This document shows positions 35,701 through 42,881 of a stretch of 64,000 bases of DNA, in pieces. Origin of the DNA: Streptomyces sp. ADI96-02 (GTDB lineage: Bacteria; Actinomycetota; Actinomycetes; Streptomycetales; Streptomycetaceae); assembly GCF_003846185.1 (NCBI RefSeq), contig NZ_ML123034.1:3646790-3710789 (forward strand), read 5' to 3'. Under the pieces are notes generated by a model. It made no database searches and was not told the DNA's origin. It saw only the letters and a list, made by a program, of their open reading frames with translations. Every line of letters begins with the position of its first letter. Position 1 is the first letter of the stretch. The position numbers and the translations under genes were made by a program.

Positions 35701-38496
35701 GTGCGAACCTCCCTCTTGCGAGCCTCCCTCTCCCGACCCGCCGCGGCGGCACTCCTGGCCATCGCCGTGGCCGCCGCGGGCCTGGGCCCCGCCGCCGCTC
35801 CCGCAGCCGCCGCCACCATCCCCGCCGGGTCCGGCAGTTACACCGACACCCGGCCCGCCGGCGCCTCCGGCCCCACCACCGACACCGGCGCGCCGGTCAC
35901 CCCCAAGCTCACCGCCGCCGCCCGGGACAAGCCGGTCCCGACCAACGACTGGTGGTCCTCGCTCGCCTACCAGCGCTACGGCGACAACCCGTACTCCACC
36001 CCCATGTACGGCCACCCGCTCACCTACCGGGCGAAGGCGTCCGGCCTGGAGGTCGGCTACCCGACCGCGCCCGTGATCACCGGCGACGGCCGGCAGTACG
36101 AGTACGCCCACCGGGCCGACCTCACCGTCGGTCTCAGCGGCCTCGACTCACCGGACACCAAGGCCGACGCCTGGTCCGACTGGACGGTCACCCCGTACTG
36201 GGCGGACGGCTCCCGCACCTTCCGGGCCACCATCGGCCACGGCATGCCGTTCGTGTACGCCAAGGGCTCCGGCGGCGACGCCCGCGTCACGACCGCGTCC
36301 GCGCCCACCGTCTTCGCGGACGACGGCAACGTCCTCGGCATCACCGTCGCCGGCCACCACTACGCCCTCTTCGCCCCGACCGGCGGCGACTGGAACGTCT
36401 CCGGCTCCACGATCACCGCCGGGCTCGGCTCCAAGGACTACTTCTCGCTCGCCGTGCTGCCCTCCACGGACGCGCTCGCGACCTACCGGAAGTACGCCTT
36501 CAGCTTCGTCACCGGCTCCCGGGTGGCGTGGCAGACGACCGGCGGAACCGTACGGGCCGTCTACACCCTGACCACGGAGGCAAAGGAGGGCTCCGAGCGC
36601 GGAACGCTCCAGGCCCTCTACCGCCACCAGTGGCGCAACACCACCGACCCGCTGACCCCGTACACGTACGTCTCGCCGCGCGGCACCATGAAGGTGCGCG
36701 AGTCCGCCTCCTTCACCACCAGCCAGAAAAACAACGGCGTCCTGCCCGCGCTCCCGGCCTCCGGAGGCGTGGACCGGGCGCGGCTGACCGGCTATCTCGA
36801 CGAGGTCGCCGGGGCCGCCGACCCGTTCTCCGGGGCGAGCGACACCTACTGGACCGGCAAGGCGCTCGGCCGCCTGGCCCAACTGGTGCCCGTCGCCGAT
36901 CAGATCGGCCGGACCGCCACGCGCGACAAGCTCCTCGGCCTGATGAAGGGCCGGCTCCAGGAGTGGTTCACGGCGGGCGGCGCGTCCGGGTTCAGCTACG
37001 ACAAGGACTGGAAGACCCTCACCGGCCACCCGGCCTCGTACGGCAGCGACACCGAACTCAACGACCACCACTTCCACTACGGCTACTACGTCTACGCGGC
37101 GGCGGTCATCGCCCAGTACGACCCGGCCTGGGCGGCGGACTCCGCCTGGGGCGCGATGGTCGGGCACCTGGTCCGCGACACGGCCAACCCCAGCCGCACC
37201 GACGCGGCCTACCCGTTCCTGCGCGGCTTCGACGTGTACGCGGGCCACAGCTGGGCCTCCGGCCACCAGGGCTTCGCGGCGGGCAACAACCAGGAGTCCT
37301 CGTCGGAGTCCGTCAACCTGAGCGCCGCCCTGGTCCTATGGGGCTCGGCCACCGGCGACACCTCGCTGCGCGACCTCGGCAGCTATCTGCTGACCACGGA
37401 GTCCGAGGCCATCACGCAGTACTGGTTCGACGCGGACCAGCAGGTCTTCCCGGCCTCCTTCGGCCACGACACGGTCGGCATGGTCTGGGGCAGCGGCGGC
37501 GCGTACTCCACCTGGTGGACCGCGAACCCGGAGGAGATCCACGGCATCAACGTCCTCCCGGTGACCGGCGGTTCACTGCACCTGGCCCGCGAGAAGGCGG
37601 CCATCAGGCGGAACATCGCCGAGATGGAGCGCGAGAACGGCGGACCGGCGCAGGAGTGGCGCGACCTGCTGTGGGAGTTCGAGTCGCTGGCCGACCCGGC
37701 GGCGGCGAAGGCCAAGTGGGACGCGGGCAACACGGGCTACACCCCGGAGCAGGGCGAGTCCCGGGCGCACACCTACCACTGGCTCGCCACGCTGGACTCG
37801 CTCGGTGCGCCCGACACGACGGTCAGCGGCGACCTGCCGACCTCGGCCGTCTTCGCGAAGAACGGCACCCGCACGTACGCCGCCCACAACTACGGTTCGA
37901 CCGCCCGCACGGTGACCTTCTCTGACGGTAAAACGCTGAGCGTTCCGGCCCGTTCGACGGCCACCGGCACCGGGGCGGGCGGCGGACCCGATCCGGGGGA
38001 GCCGGGTCCGTCCACCGGCAACACCTTCCGCCTCGCGTCCGGCGGCGTCCTCACCACGGCCACGAACGGCCCGGCGGGCACCGACACGCTGGCCTCGGCC
38101 GACGGCGTCAACCGGGACGGCACGCCGTACCGGCCGACCGTCTACGAGATCAGGAAGGTCGACGGGAAGGTCGCGCCGGGGGCGGCCACGGCGTTCCGCC
38201 TCCGGGTGGACGCGGGCCGGACGGTCGGGCTCGCGCCGCAGGTCAGGGTCGGCTACGACCTGACCGGCGACGGCTCCTTCGACCGCACCGAGACCTTCCG
38301 CTACTTCGCGACCGACCCGGTCGCCGGGTGGGAGGAGTACACGCAGGCGGTGGGCGTCCGGGAGGCCGCCGGAAGCCTGGGCGACCTGCGGAACGGCACG
38401 GTCCGCCTGGAGATCTGGAACGCGCTCGGCAACGGCGCCTCCCAGGTGCAGACCGGCACCGACGCGGCGGTGCTGAGGATCCCGTACGGCGAGTAG
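35701..38496 (+). CDS. secreted GH81 endo-1,3-beta-glucanase
   Basis: 931 residues. Signal peptide about 1-40; GH81 catalytic region about 60-700, recognisable from PVPTNDWWSSLAYQRYGDNP, YGHPLTYRAKASGLEVGYP, the catalytic-region ELNDHHFHYGYYVYAAA and AAGNNQESSSESVNLSAALVLWG. A Gly/Pro linker and a C-terminal module of about 160 residues (NTFRLASGGVLTT ... LRIPYGE), probably glucan-binding, follow. It cuts beta-1,3-glucan (laminarin, fungal wall glucan) outside the cell. I chose GTG 35701 because GAGGTG is well placed; ATG 35683 in frame lacks a ribosome binding site. Confidence 0.92.
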   Translation: MRTSLLRASLSRPAAAALLAIAVAAAGLGPAAAPAAAATIPAGSGSYTDTRPAGASGPTTDTGAPVTPKLTAAARDKPVPTNDWWSSLAYQRYGDNPYSTPMYGHPLTYRAKASGLEVGYPTAPVITGDGRQYEYAHRADLTVGLSGLDSPDTKADAWSDWTVTPYWADGSRTFRATIGHGMPFVYAKGSGGDARVTTASAPTVFADDGNVLGITVAGHHYALFAPTGGDWNVSGSTITAGLGSKDYFSLAVLPSTDALATYRKYAFSFVTGSRVAWQTTGGTVRAVYTLTTEAKEGSERGTLQALYRHQWRNTTDPLTPYTYVSPRGTMKVRESASFTTSQKNNGVLPALPASGGVDRARLTGYLDEVAGAADPFSGASDTYWTGKALGRLAQLVPVADQIGRTATRDKLLGLMKGRLQEWFTAGGASGFSYDKDWKTLTGHPASYGSDTELNDHHFHYGYYVYAAAVIAQYDPAWAADSAWGAMVGHLVRDTANPSRTDAAYPFLRGFDVYAGHSWASGHQGFAAGNNQESSSESVNLSAALVLWGSATGDTSLRDLGSYLLTTESEAITQYWFDADQQVFPASFGHDTVGMVWGSGGAYSTWWTANPEEIHGINVLPVTGGSLHLAREKAAIRRNIAEMERENGGPAQEWRDLLWEFESLADPAAAKAKWDAGNTGYTPEQGESRAHTYHWLATLDSLGAPDTTVSGDLPTSAVFAKNGTRTYAAHNYGSTARTVTFSDGKTLSVPARSTATGTGAGGGPDPGEPGPSTGNTFRLASGGVLTTATNGPAGTDTLASADGVNRDGTPYRPTVYEIRKVDGKVAPGAATAFRLRVDAGRTVGLAPQVRVGYDLTGDGSFDRTETFRYFATDPVAGWEEYTQAVGVREAAGSLGDLRNGTVRLEIWNALGNGASQVQTGTDAAVLRIPYGE

Positions 38497-38556
38497 TGGT
38501 CCGTGCGGAGAGTCGTGCGTACGGCGGGCGGTCCGTGCGGCGCGTGGTTCGTACGG

Positions 38557-38684
38557 TGAGCCGTCCGTACGGTGGGCGGCCCGTGCGGTGCGCGGTCTGT
38601 GCGGTGAGTCGTCCGTACGGTGGGCGGCCCGTGCGGTGCGCGGTCTGTGCGGTGAGTCGTCCGTACGGTGGGCGGTCCGTGCGG
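38557..38684. repeat. 48-bp tandem repeat, 2.7 copies
   Basis: Units at 38557-38604, 38605-38652 and a partial 38653-38684, nearly identical (first copy begins TGAGCCGTCC, later copies TGAGTCGTCC). They lie between the convergent GH81 and LacI stops. Related shorter units continue on both sides (38497-38714). Confidence 0.9.
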
Positions 38685-38714
38685 TCGTGGGTGGTGCGGC
38701 GGGGCTTCGGTTCC

Positions 38715-39755
38715 TCAGGCGGAGGCCCGTCGCACCAGCGTGGTCGGGGTGATGACCGACTGCGGGGCCTCGGCCCCCGTACGGTCCCGGTCCAGCCCGC
38801 GCAGCAGCAGCCGGGCCATCAGCCGGCCCTGGCCCTCGATGTCCTGGTTGACCGTGGTCAGCGGCGGGTCCGTCTCCTCGGCCACCGAGTCCATGTCGTC
38901 GAAGCCGACCAGCGCGACCCGGTCGGGCACGGCGATCCCGCGCTCCCGCAGCACCCGCAGCGCGCCCGAGGCCATCAGATCGTTGGCGGCGAAGACGGCG
39001 TCCAGGTCGGGCCGCCGCTCCAGCAGCTCGGCCATCGCCCGCGCCCCGCTCTCCACGGTGAACGAGCCGTCGGCGATCAGCGTCGGGTCCACGTCCAGCA
39101 GCACGTCCCGGTAGCCGTCGAACCGGTCCACCGCGGACGTCTGGTCGGGCGGCCCGCAGATGTGCGCGATCCGCTCCCGGCCGAGGTCCCGCAGATACCG
39201 CACGGCCAACCGCGCCCCGCCCCGGTTGTCGGCGTCCACGTACGGCACGGCCTGGTCCCCGGGGGCGGCCGTCCAGCTGGGCCGGCCGCCGTAGACGGCC
39301 GGGATGCCGGCCTGCCGGGTGATCGTGGGCAGCGGGTCGTGGGTGTGCAGCGAGAAGGCGAGCGCCCCGTCCACGTGTCCGCCCGACAGGTACCGCGCGA
39401 TCCGGTCGAAGTCGCCGGGGCCCTCCACCAGCAGCAGGACGAGCTGGGTGTCGTGCGCGGTCAGCTCCTTGCTGATGCCCCGGATCTGCTGGGAGAAGAA
39501 CGGGTCGGAGAAGATGCGTATCTCCGGCTCCGCGATGACGACGGCCACCGCTCCGGTGCGCCGGGTGACCAGGGTCCTGGCGGCGTGGTTCGGGACGTAG
39601 CCCAGCTCCTCGACCGCCTGGAGCACCTTGTCCACCAGTGGCTTGCGCACGCCCTCGCCCCCGTTGACGACCCGCGACGCGGTCGCCCGGGACACCCCGG
39701 CACGGGCCGCGACGGCTTCCAGGGTGGGCCGGGACACGGGGGACTGCTCGGGCAA
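38715..39755 (-). CDS. LacI-family repressor of the beta-glucan locus
   Basis: 346 residues. N-terminal helix-turn-helix TLEAVAARAGVSRATASRVVNGG and hinge KVLQAVEELGYVPNHAARTLVTRRTG, then a sugar-binding periplasmic-type domain (VDGALAFSLHTHDPL, DAVFAANDLMASGALRVLRERG, VALVGFDDMDSVAEETDPPLTTV). CebR-like. I start at a TTG (39755) because GAGGAG lies 8 nt upstream; GTG 39737 is the alternative. Its operator is most likely the GAGAGCGCTCTC palindrome found twice nearby. Confidence 0.92.
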   Translation of the reverse strand: MPEQSPVSRPTLEAVAARAGVSRATASRVVNGGEGVRKPLVDKVLQAVEELGYVPNHAARTLVTRRTGAVAVVIAEPEIRIFSDPFFSQQIRGISKELTAHDTQLVLLLVEGPGDFDRIARYLSGGHVDGALAFSLHTHDPLPTITRQAGIPAVYGGRPSWTAAPGDQAVPYVDADNRGGARLAVRYLRDLGRERIAHICGPPDQTSAVDRFDGYRDVLLDVDPTLIADGSFTVESGARAMAELLERRPDLDAVFAANDLMASGALRVLRERGIAVPDRVALVGFDDMDSVAEETDPPLTTVNQDIEGQGRLMARLLLRGLDRDRTGAEAPQSVITPTTLVRRASA

Positions 39756-40149
39756 GGCGGGCGCTCCTCGTCGGCGGGGGCGGCGGCACGGGGTGGTGGG
39801 GAACAGTGTGCAGGACAGTGCCGCGACGATCGGCTACAGCCTAAGGGCTGTCCCGTGAGGGCGGTCCCGTCATCTCCCGGCGGCGCTCGACGACGGCTCC
39901 GGGGTCGCGCCGCGCACGGTCGAGAGGCGCACGGCCCTCTTCCCTCTCTTCCTCCCCCTGTTCTCCCGATGGCGTAACTCTGCACCCAAAAGTGCTCTCC
40001 GTGACGAAGTGGGACCGAGTTCTTTCGGACCGGGAAAGGTAACTCCTCCTGGTCATCGCGCGGTTGCCGAACCGCGCCTCTTACGGGCGAGCTGCGCGTT
40101 GGACACGCTGGGTAGGCATTGCCCTCACTCGGAGCGGAAGGTGTGCAGC
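39756..40149. other. intergenic region upstream of the LacI gene and a small ORF
   Basis: 394 bp. An 8-bp perfect hairpin GCGCGGTT-GCCG-AACCGCGC is at 40059-40078. AT-richer sequence at 39975-40045 may hold the promoter of the small gene that follows, whose GGAAGG ribosome binding site is at 40136-40141. No copy of the GAGAGCGCTCTC palindrome was found, so the repressor does not obviously control itself here. Confidence 0.4.
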
Positions 40150-40392
40150 ATGGATGCGACGGAGCGGCGCAGGGCGGCGGCGGACAGGGTGCGGACGGCG
40201 GAGGACGTGGTGGCACGGCTCAGGGAAGGGCTGGCCGGGGTCGGTGTGAAGCTGCCCTCGCTGCGGGTCGATCCCGTGTCGTGCGCGGGGAACGAACCGG
40301 CGCCCCTGGTGGACCTGGGCCGCTGCAACCTCGACACCGCGCTGCGGCTGTGCGGGGCCCTGGCGGAGAAGGAGAGCGGTCATGACAGGTGA
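40150..40392 (+). CDS. small hypothetical protein
   Basis: 80 residues, helical at the start (MDATERRRAAADRVRTAEDVVARLREGLAGVGVKLPSLRVDP), then APLVDLGRCNLDTALRLCGALAEKE. I do not recognise a family. GGAAGG lies 8 nt before the ATG. It overlaps the next gene by 11 bp, so the two form a coupled pair. Confidence 0.65.
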   Translation: MDATERRRAAADRVRTAEDVVARLREGLAGVGVKLPSLRVDPVSCAGNEPAPLVDLGRCNLDTALRLCGALAEKESGHDR

Positions 40393-40618
40393 GGGAGTCG
40401 AGCCGGGTACGCCCGAGCCGGGGTCGTTCGCGGTGGACGGCCGGGACGGGCGGGTCGGCCGGGTGGTGGGACGGTCCGGGCCGCTGGTGCGGCTGCGTCC
40501 GCCCGGCGGCGGCCCGGAGTGGGAGTGCCCGCCCGAGGCGCTGCGGGCGGCCACGCCGGGCGTGGTGCTGCGGGCCCGGGTCACCGAGATCAACCGGGAG
40601 GGCCAGCTCCCCCGGTGA
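40382..40618 (+). CDS. small hypothetical protein
   Basis: 78 residues with a beta-rich core (GSFAVDGRDGRVGRVVGRSGPLVRLRPPGGGPEWECPPEALRAA) resembling small SH3-like or KOW-like folds; no assigned family. The start lies inside the end of the upstream gene, which supports translation as a pair. Confidence 0.65.
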   Translation: MTGEGVEPGTPEPGSFAVDGRDGRVGRVVGRSGPLVRLRPPGGGPEWECPPEALRAATPGVVLRARVTEINREGQLPR

Positions 40619-40701
40619 AGGGCGCGCCGCCCCGCCGAAGCCGCCTCCCCCGGTGGAGGCGTCCGGGGCGTGTGTCACGGGACAGCCCGTAGGCTGCCCG
40701 G

Positions 40702-41310
40702 ATGACCGGTGGAGCGGGACAGCAGGCGGGAGCGCGGGCCGCGCGCCGTCTGGCGGAACTCGGCGTGTGTGTGCTGGAGCCGGGGCTGAGCGGCGCGGAG
40801 TTCGACCGGATCGAGGCGGAGTACGGCATCGCGTTCGCCGAGGACCACCGGGCCTTCCTGGCGGCCGGACTCCCGGTGGACCGGGTGCCGTCGGCGGACG
40901 GGAGCGCCTCGGCGCGGAACCCGTGGGTCGACTGGCGCGATGGTGATCCGGCCGCGATCCGGGAGCGGCTGGCGTGGCCGGTGGAGGGGCTGCTGTTCTC
41001 GGTGGAGGAGGGCTGGTGGCCGGGGGACCGCTGGGGGGAGCGCCCGGCGGAGCCGGGGCGCGCCGTCGAGGAGGCGCGGGACCGGCTCGCCTCCGTACCG
41101 CGCCTGGTCCCGCTCTACTCGCACCGCTACCTGCCGTCCGGGCACGGCGTCCACGGGAGCCCGGTGCTCTCGGTGTACGGGGCGGACGTCATCCACTACG
41201 GGCGGGACCTGGCGGACTACGTGGAGCGGGAGTTCGTCGGCTGGGACGCCGGTGCGGCGGGCGGTGAGCCGGTGCGCGGGGTGCCGTTCTGGTCGGACCT
41301 GGTGGTCTGA
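40702..41310 (+). CDS. SMI1/KNR4-like (SUKH) protein
   Basis: 202 residues. GLSGAEFDRIEAEYGIAFAEDHRAFLAAGLPV is the conserved N-terminal SUKH pattern, with PWVDWRDGD and LVPLYSHRYLP ... SVYGADVIHYGRDLADYVEREF following. SUKH proteins often serve as immunity proteins to contact-dependent toxins or have housekeeping roles. No toxin gene is adjacent, so immunity is only a possibility. Confidence 0.75.
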   Translation: MTGGAGQQAGARAARRLAELGVCVLEPGLSGAEFDRIEAEYGIAFAEDHRAFLAAGLPVDRVPSADGSASARNPWVDWRDGDPAAIRERLAWPVEGLLFSVEEGWWPGDRWGERPAEPGRAVEEARDRLASVPRLVPLYSHRYLPSGHGVHGSPVLSVYGADVIHYGRDLADYVEREFVGWDAGAAGGEPVRGVPFWSDLVV

Positions 41311-41351
41311 GGGCCGGTGGTCCGAGGGCCGGGCGCACGCGTGAGGCGACG

Positions 41352-41379
41352 GGGCCGGCCCTTCCTCAGGGCCGGGCCC
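41352..41379. terminator. bidirectional terminator candidate
   Basis: GGGCCGGCCC, loop TTCCTCA, GGGCCGGGCCC (one bulged G), between the convergent SUKH-like and PRC-barrel genes. Confidence 0.6.
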
Positions 41380-41404
41380 GCCGCCGCTCGGGGGCGTCCG
41401 CGGA

Positions 41405-41758
41405 TCACATGACGCGGAAGGCCAGGTAGTACGCGGACAGTTGCTCGTGGTACGCCGGGTCGCCCGCCTGCTGGTGCCGGTCGAACTCCGGAGAGTCCTT
41501 GACCTGTTCCTTGGTGAGGTCCACCGACACCTTGTGGTTCTCCGTGTCGATGTGGGAGACCGTGCCCGCGGGCAGCAGGACGTCCTTTCCGAAGATCCAG
41601 ACGCCGGTGTCGACGAGCAGGTAGGCCGAGCCGGCCTCGTCGGAGTGCTTGGCGACCTTTCCGATGCCGCCGTCGGTCGCCTCGACCGCGTAGCCGGTCA
41701 GATCGGTGCCCGCCGCGTGACCGCTCGACGGCTGATAGCCCCACAGGGAGTCGCTCAT
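41405..41758 (-). CDS. PRC-barrel domain protein
   Basis: 117 residues. DLTGYAVEATDGGIGKVAKHSDEAGSAYLLVDTGVWIFGKDVLLPAGTVSHID is a PRC-barrel with a short C-terminal extension. Such small Streptomyces proteins often accumulate under osmotic or envelope stress; the function is unknown. AAAGGAG precedes the ATG at 41758. The leader (41759-41930) is unusually A-rich on the sense strand. Confidence 0.82.
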   Translation of the reverse strand: MSDSLWGYQPSSGHAAGTDLTGYAVEATDGGIGKVAKHSDEAGSAYLLVDTGVWIFGKDVLLPAGTVSHIDTENHKVSVDLTKEQVKDSPEFDRHQQAGDPAYHEQLSAYYLAFRVM

Positions 41759-42020
41759 GGTGGCTCCTTTCACGACGGCCCGTTCGCTGTGTTCTCGCGC
41801 TGTTGTGTGTTGGCGATGTTCTGTTGGTGGTGTTCCGCTGATGTGGTGATGTACTACTGATGCGGATTGATGTCGATGCTGTCGTGTGCGGTGTTTCTCT
41901 GTCTTTTTCTGATCTTTTTTTGATCTTTTTCTGTCGGCGGCGGACCGCCTTGTCCTCACCCGGGCCGCCCGCCGTCGGGGTGTCGTGTGCCCGGGGGTCG
42001 TGGACCTACACGCGGGCCGT
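41759..42020 (-). promoter_or_regulatory. A-rich leader upstream of the PRC-barrel gene
   Basis: 262 bp of markedly low GC on an otherwise GC-rich chromosome. On the sense (minus) strand it is A-rich and G-poor, with AAAAAGATCA-type repeats (about 41895-41935). Probably promoter plus unstructured leader; no hexamers assigned. Confidence 0.5.
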
Positions 42021-42191
42021 CTACCAGCGGTACCACCGGCCGCGTCGGCCGCCGGTTCCGGCGGGGCGGACGAAGAAGCCCACGAGCCACAGCACCAGCA
42101 CGATCACGGCGATCCACCAGAGAGCCTTCAGCGCGAATCCCGCGCCGAAGAGGACCAGGGCGAGAAGAAGGACGAGAAGCAGGGGAACCAT
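42021..42191 (-). CDS. small hydrophobic membrane protein
   Basis: 56 residues with two membrane helices (MVPLLLVLLLALVLFGAGFAL and LWWIAVIVLVLWLVGFFV) and a basic tail ending RGRWYRW. Typical of the small stress-associated hydrophobic proteins of Streptomyces. ATG 42191 has GGAGG 8 nt upstream; a longer in-frame start lacks this. Confidence 0.78.
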   Translation of the reverse strand: MVPLLLVLLLALVLFGAGFALKALWWIAVIVLVLWLVGFFVRPAGTGGRRGRWYRW

Positions 42192-42359
42192 GGTTATCAA
42201 CCTCCGGAAATCCGCGTTCCCGCTTATTTTTTCTTCACACACGCCGGATGCCTTTGTTCTGCTTCTCCGCCCGGGTGTGGTCGACGCCGCTGTGGGCAGG
42301 TGTGGTTCGTCGCGTTATGTGCCCGTAGGGGCGCTTCTCGGTGCGGATGGGGAGTACTC

Positions 42360-42818
42360 ATGGTTGACGTCAGGCGCTCGTTCACGGTCGCGTGCCCGCT
42401 GGACCGGGTCGTCGCGTACCTCCGCGACTTCTCCCGGGCGACCGAGTGGGACCCCGGCACCCGGGAGTGCGCCCGCACCGACGCCCCGGCCTCGGCACCG
42501 GTCACCGTCGGCGCGACCTGGCACAACGTGTCCGAGTTCCGGGGGCGGCGCACCGAACTGACCTACCGGCTGAAGGTCGAGGAGCCCGACCGGCTGGTCT
42601 TCGTCGGCGCCAACAGGACGGCGACGTCCACCGACGACCTCACGTTCCGGGCCGAGGGCGACGCCACCCGGATCACGTACCACGCCCACATCCGCTTCAA
42701 GGGGCTCGCCCGGCTCGCCGACCCGTTCCTGCGCCGCGAGTTCGAACGCCTCGGCGACGAGATCACCCGGACCATGCCGCGCGCGGTCCTGCGCCACGTC
42801 GGGGGCGACACGCGGTAG
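42360..42818 (+). CDS. SRPBCC (polyketide cyclase/dehydrase-like) protein
   Basis: 152 residues of the START-like SRPBCC fold: RSFTVACPLDRVVAYLRDFSRATEWDPGTRECARTD, then LTYRLKVEEPDRLVFVGAN and DATRITYHAHIRFKGLARLADPFLRREFERLGDE. A small-ligand-binding pocket protein with no assignable substrate. GGGGAG precedes the ATG by 5 nt. It ends about 60 bp before the phytochrome gene on the same strand. Confidence 0.82.
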   Translation: MVDVRRSFTVACPLDRVVAYLRDFSRATEWDPGTRECARTDAPASAPVTVGATWHNVSEFRGRRTELTYRLKVEEPDRLVFVGANRTATSTDDLTFRAEGDATRITYHAHIRFKGLARLADPFLRREFERLGDEITRTMPRAVLRHVGGDTR

Positions 42819-42881
42819 CCGCCTTCCCGGGTGGTAGGAAGGCCCCGACGAGGCGGGCGACCGCGGGACGGAGGGACGCCG

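Noticed and set aside
38557..38684. CRISPR or insertion-sequence end
   Set aside because: Contiguous 48-bp tandem units without spacers, inverted ends or transposase.
40702..41310. Toxin-immunity locus
   Set aside because: The SUKH-like protein has no adjacent polymorphic toxin or secretion gene, so immunity cannot be supported.
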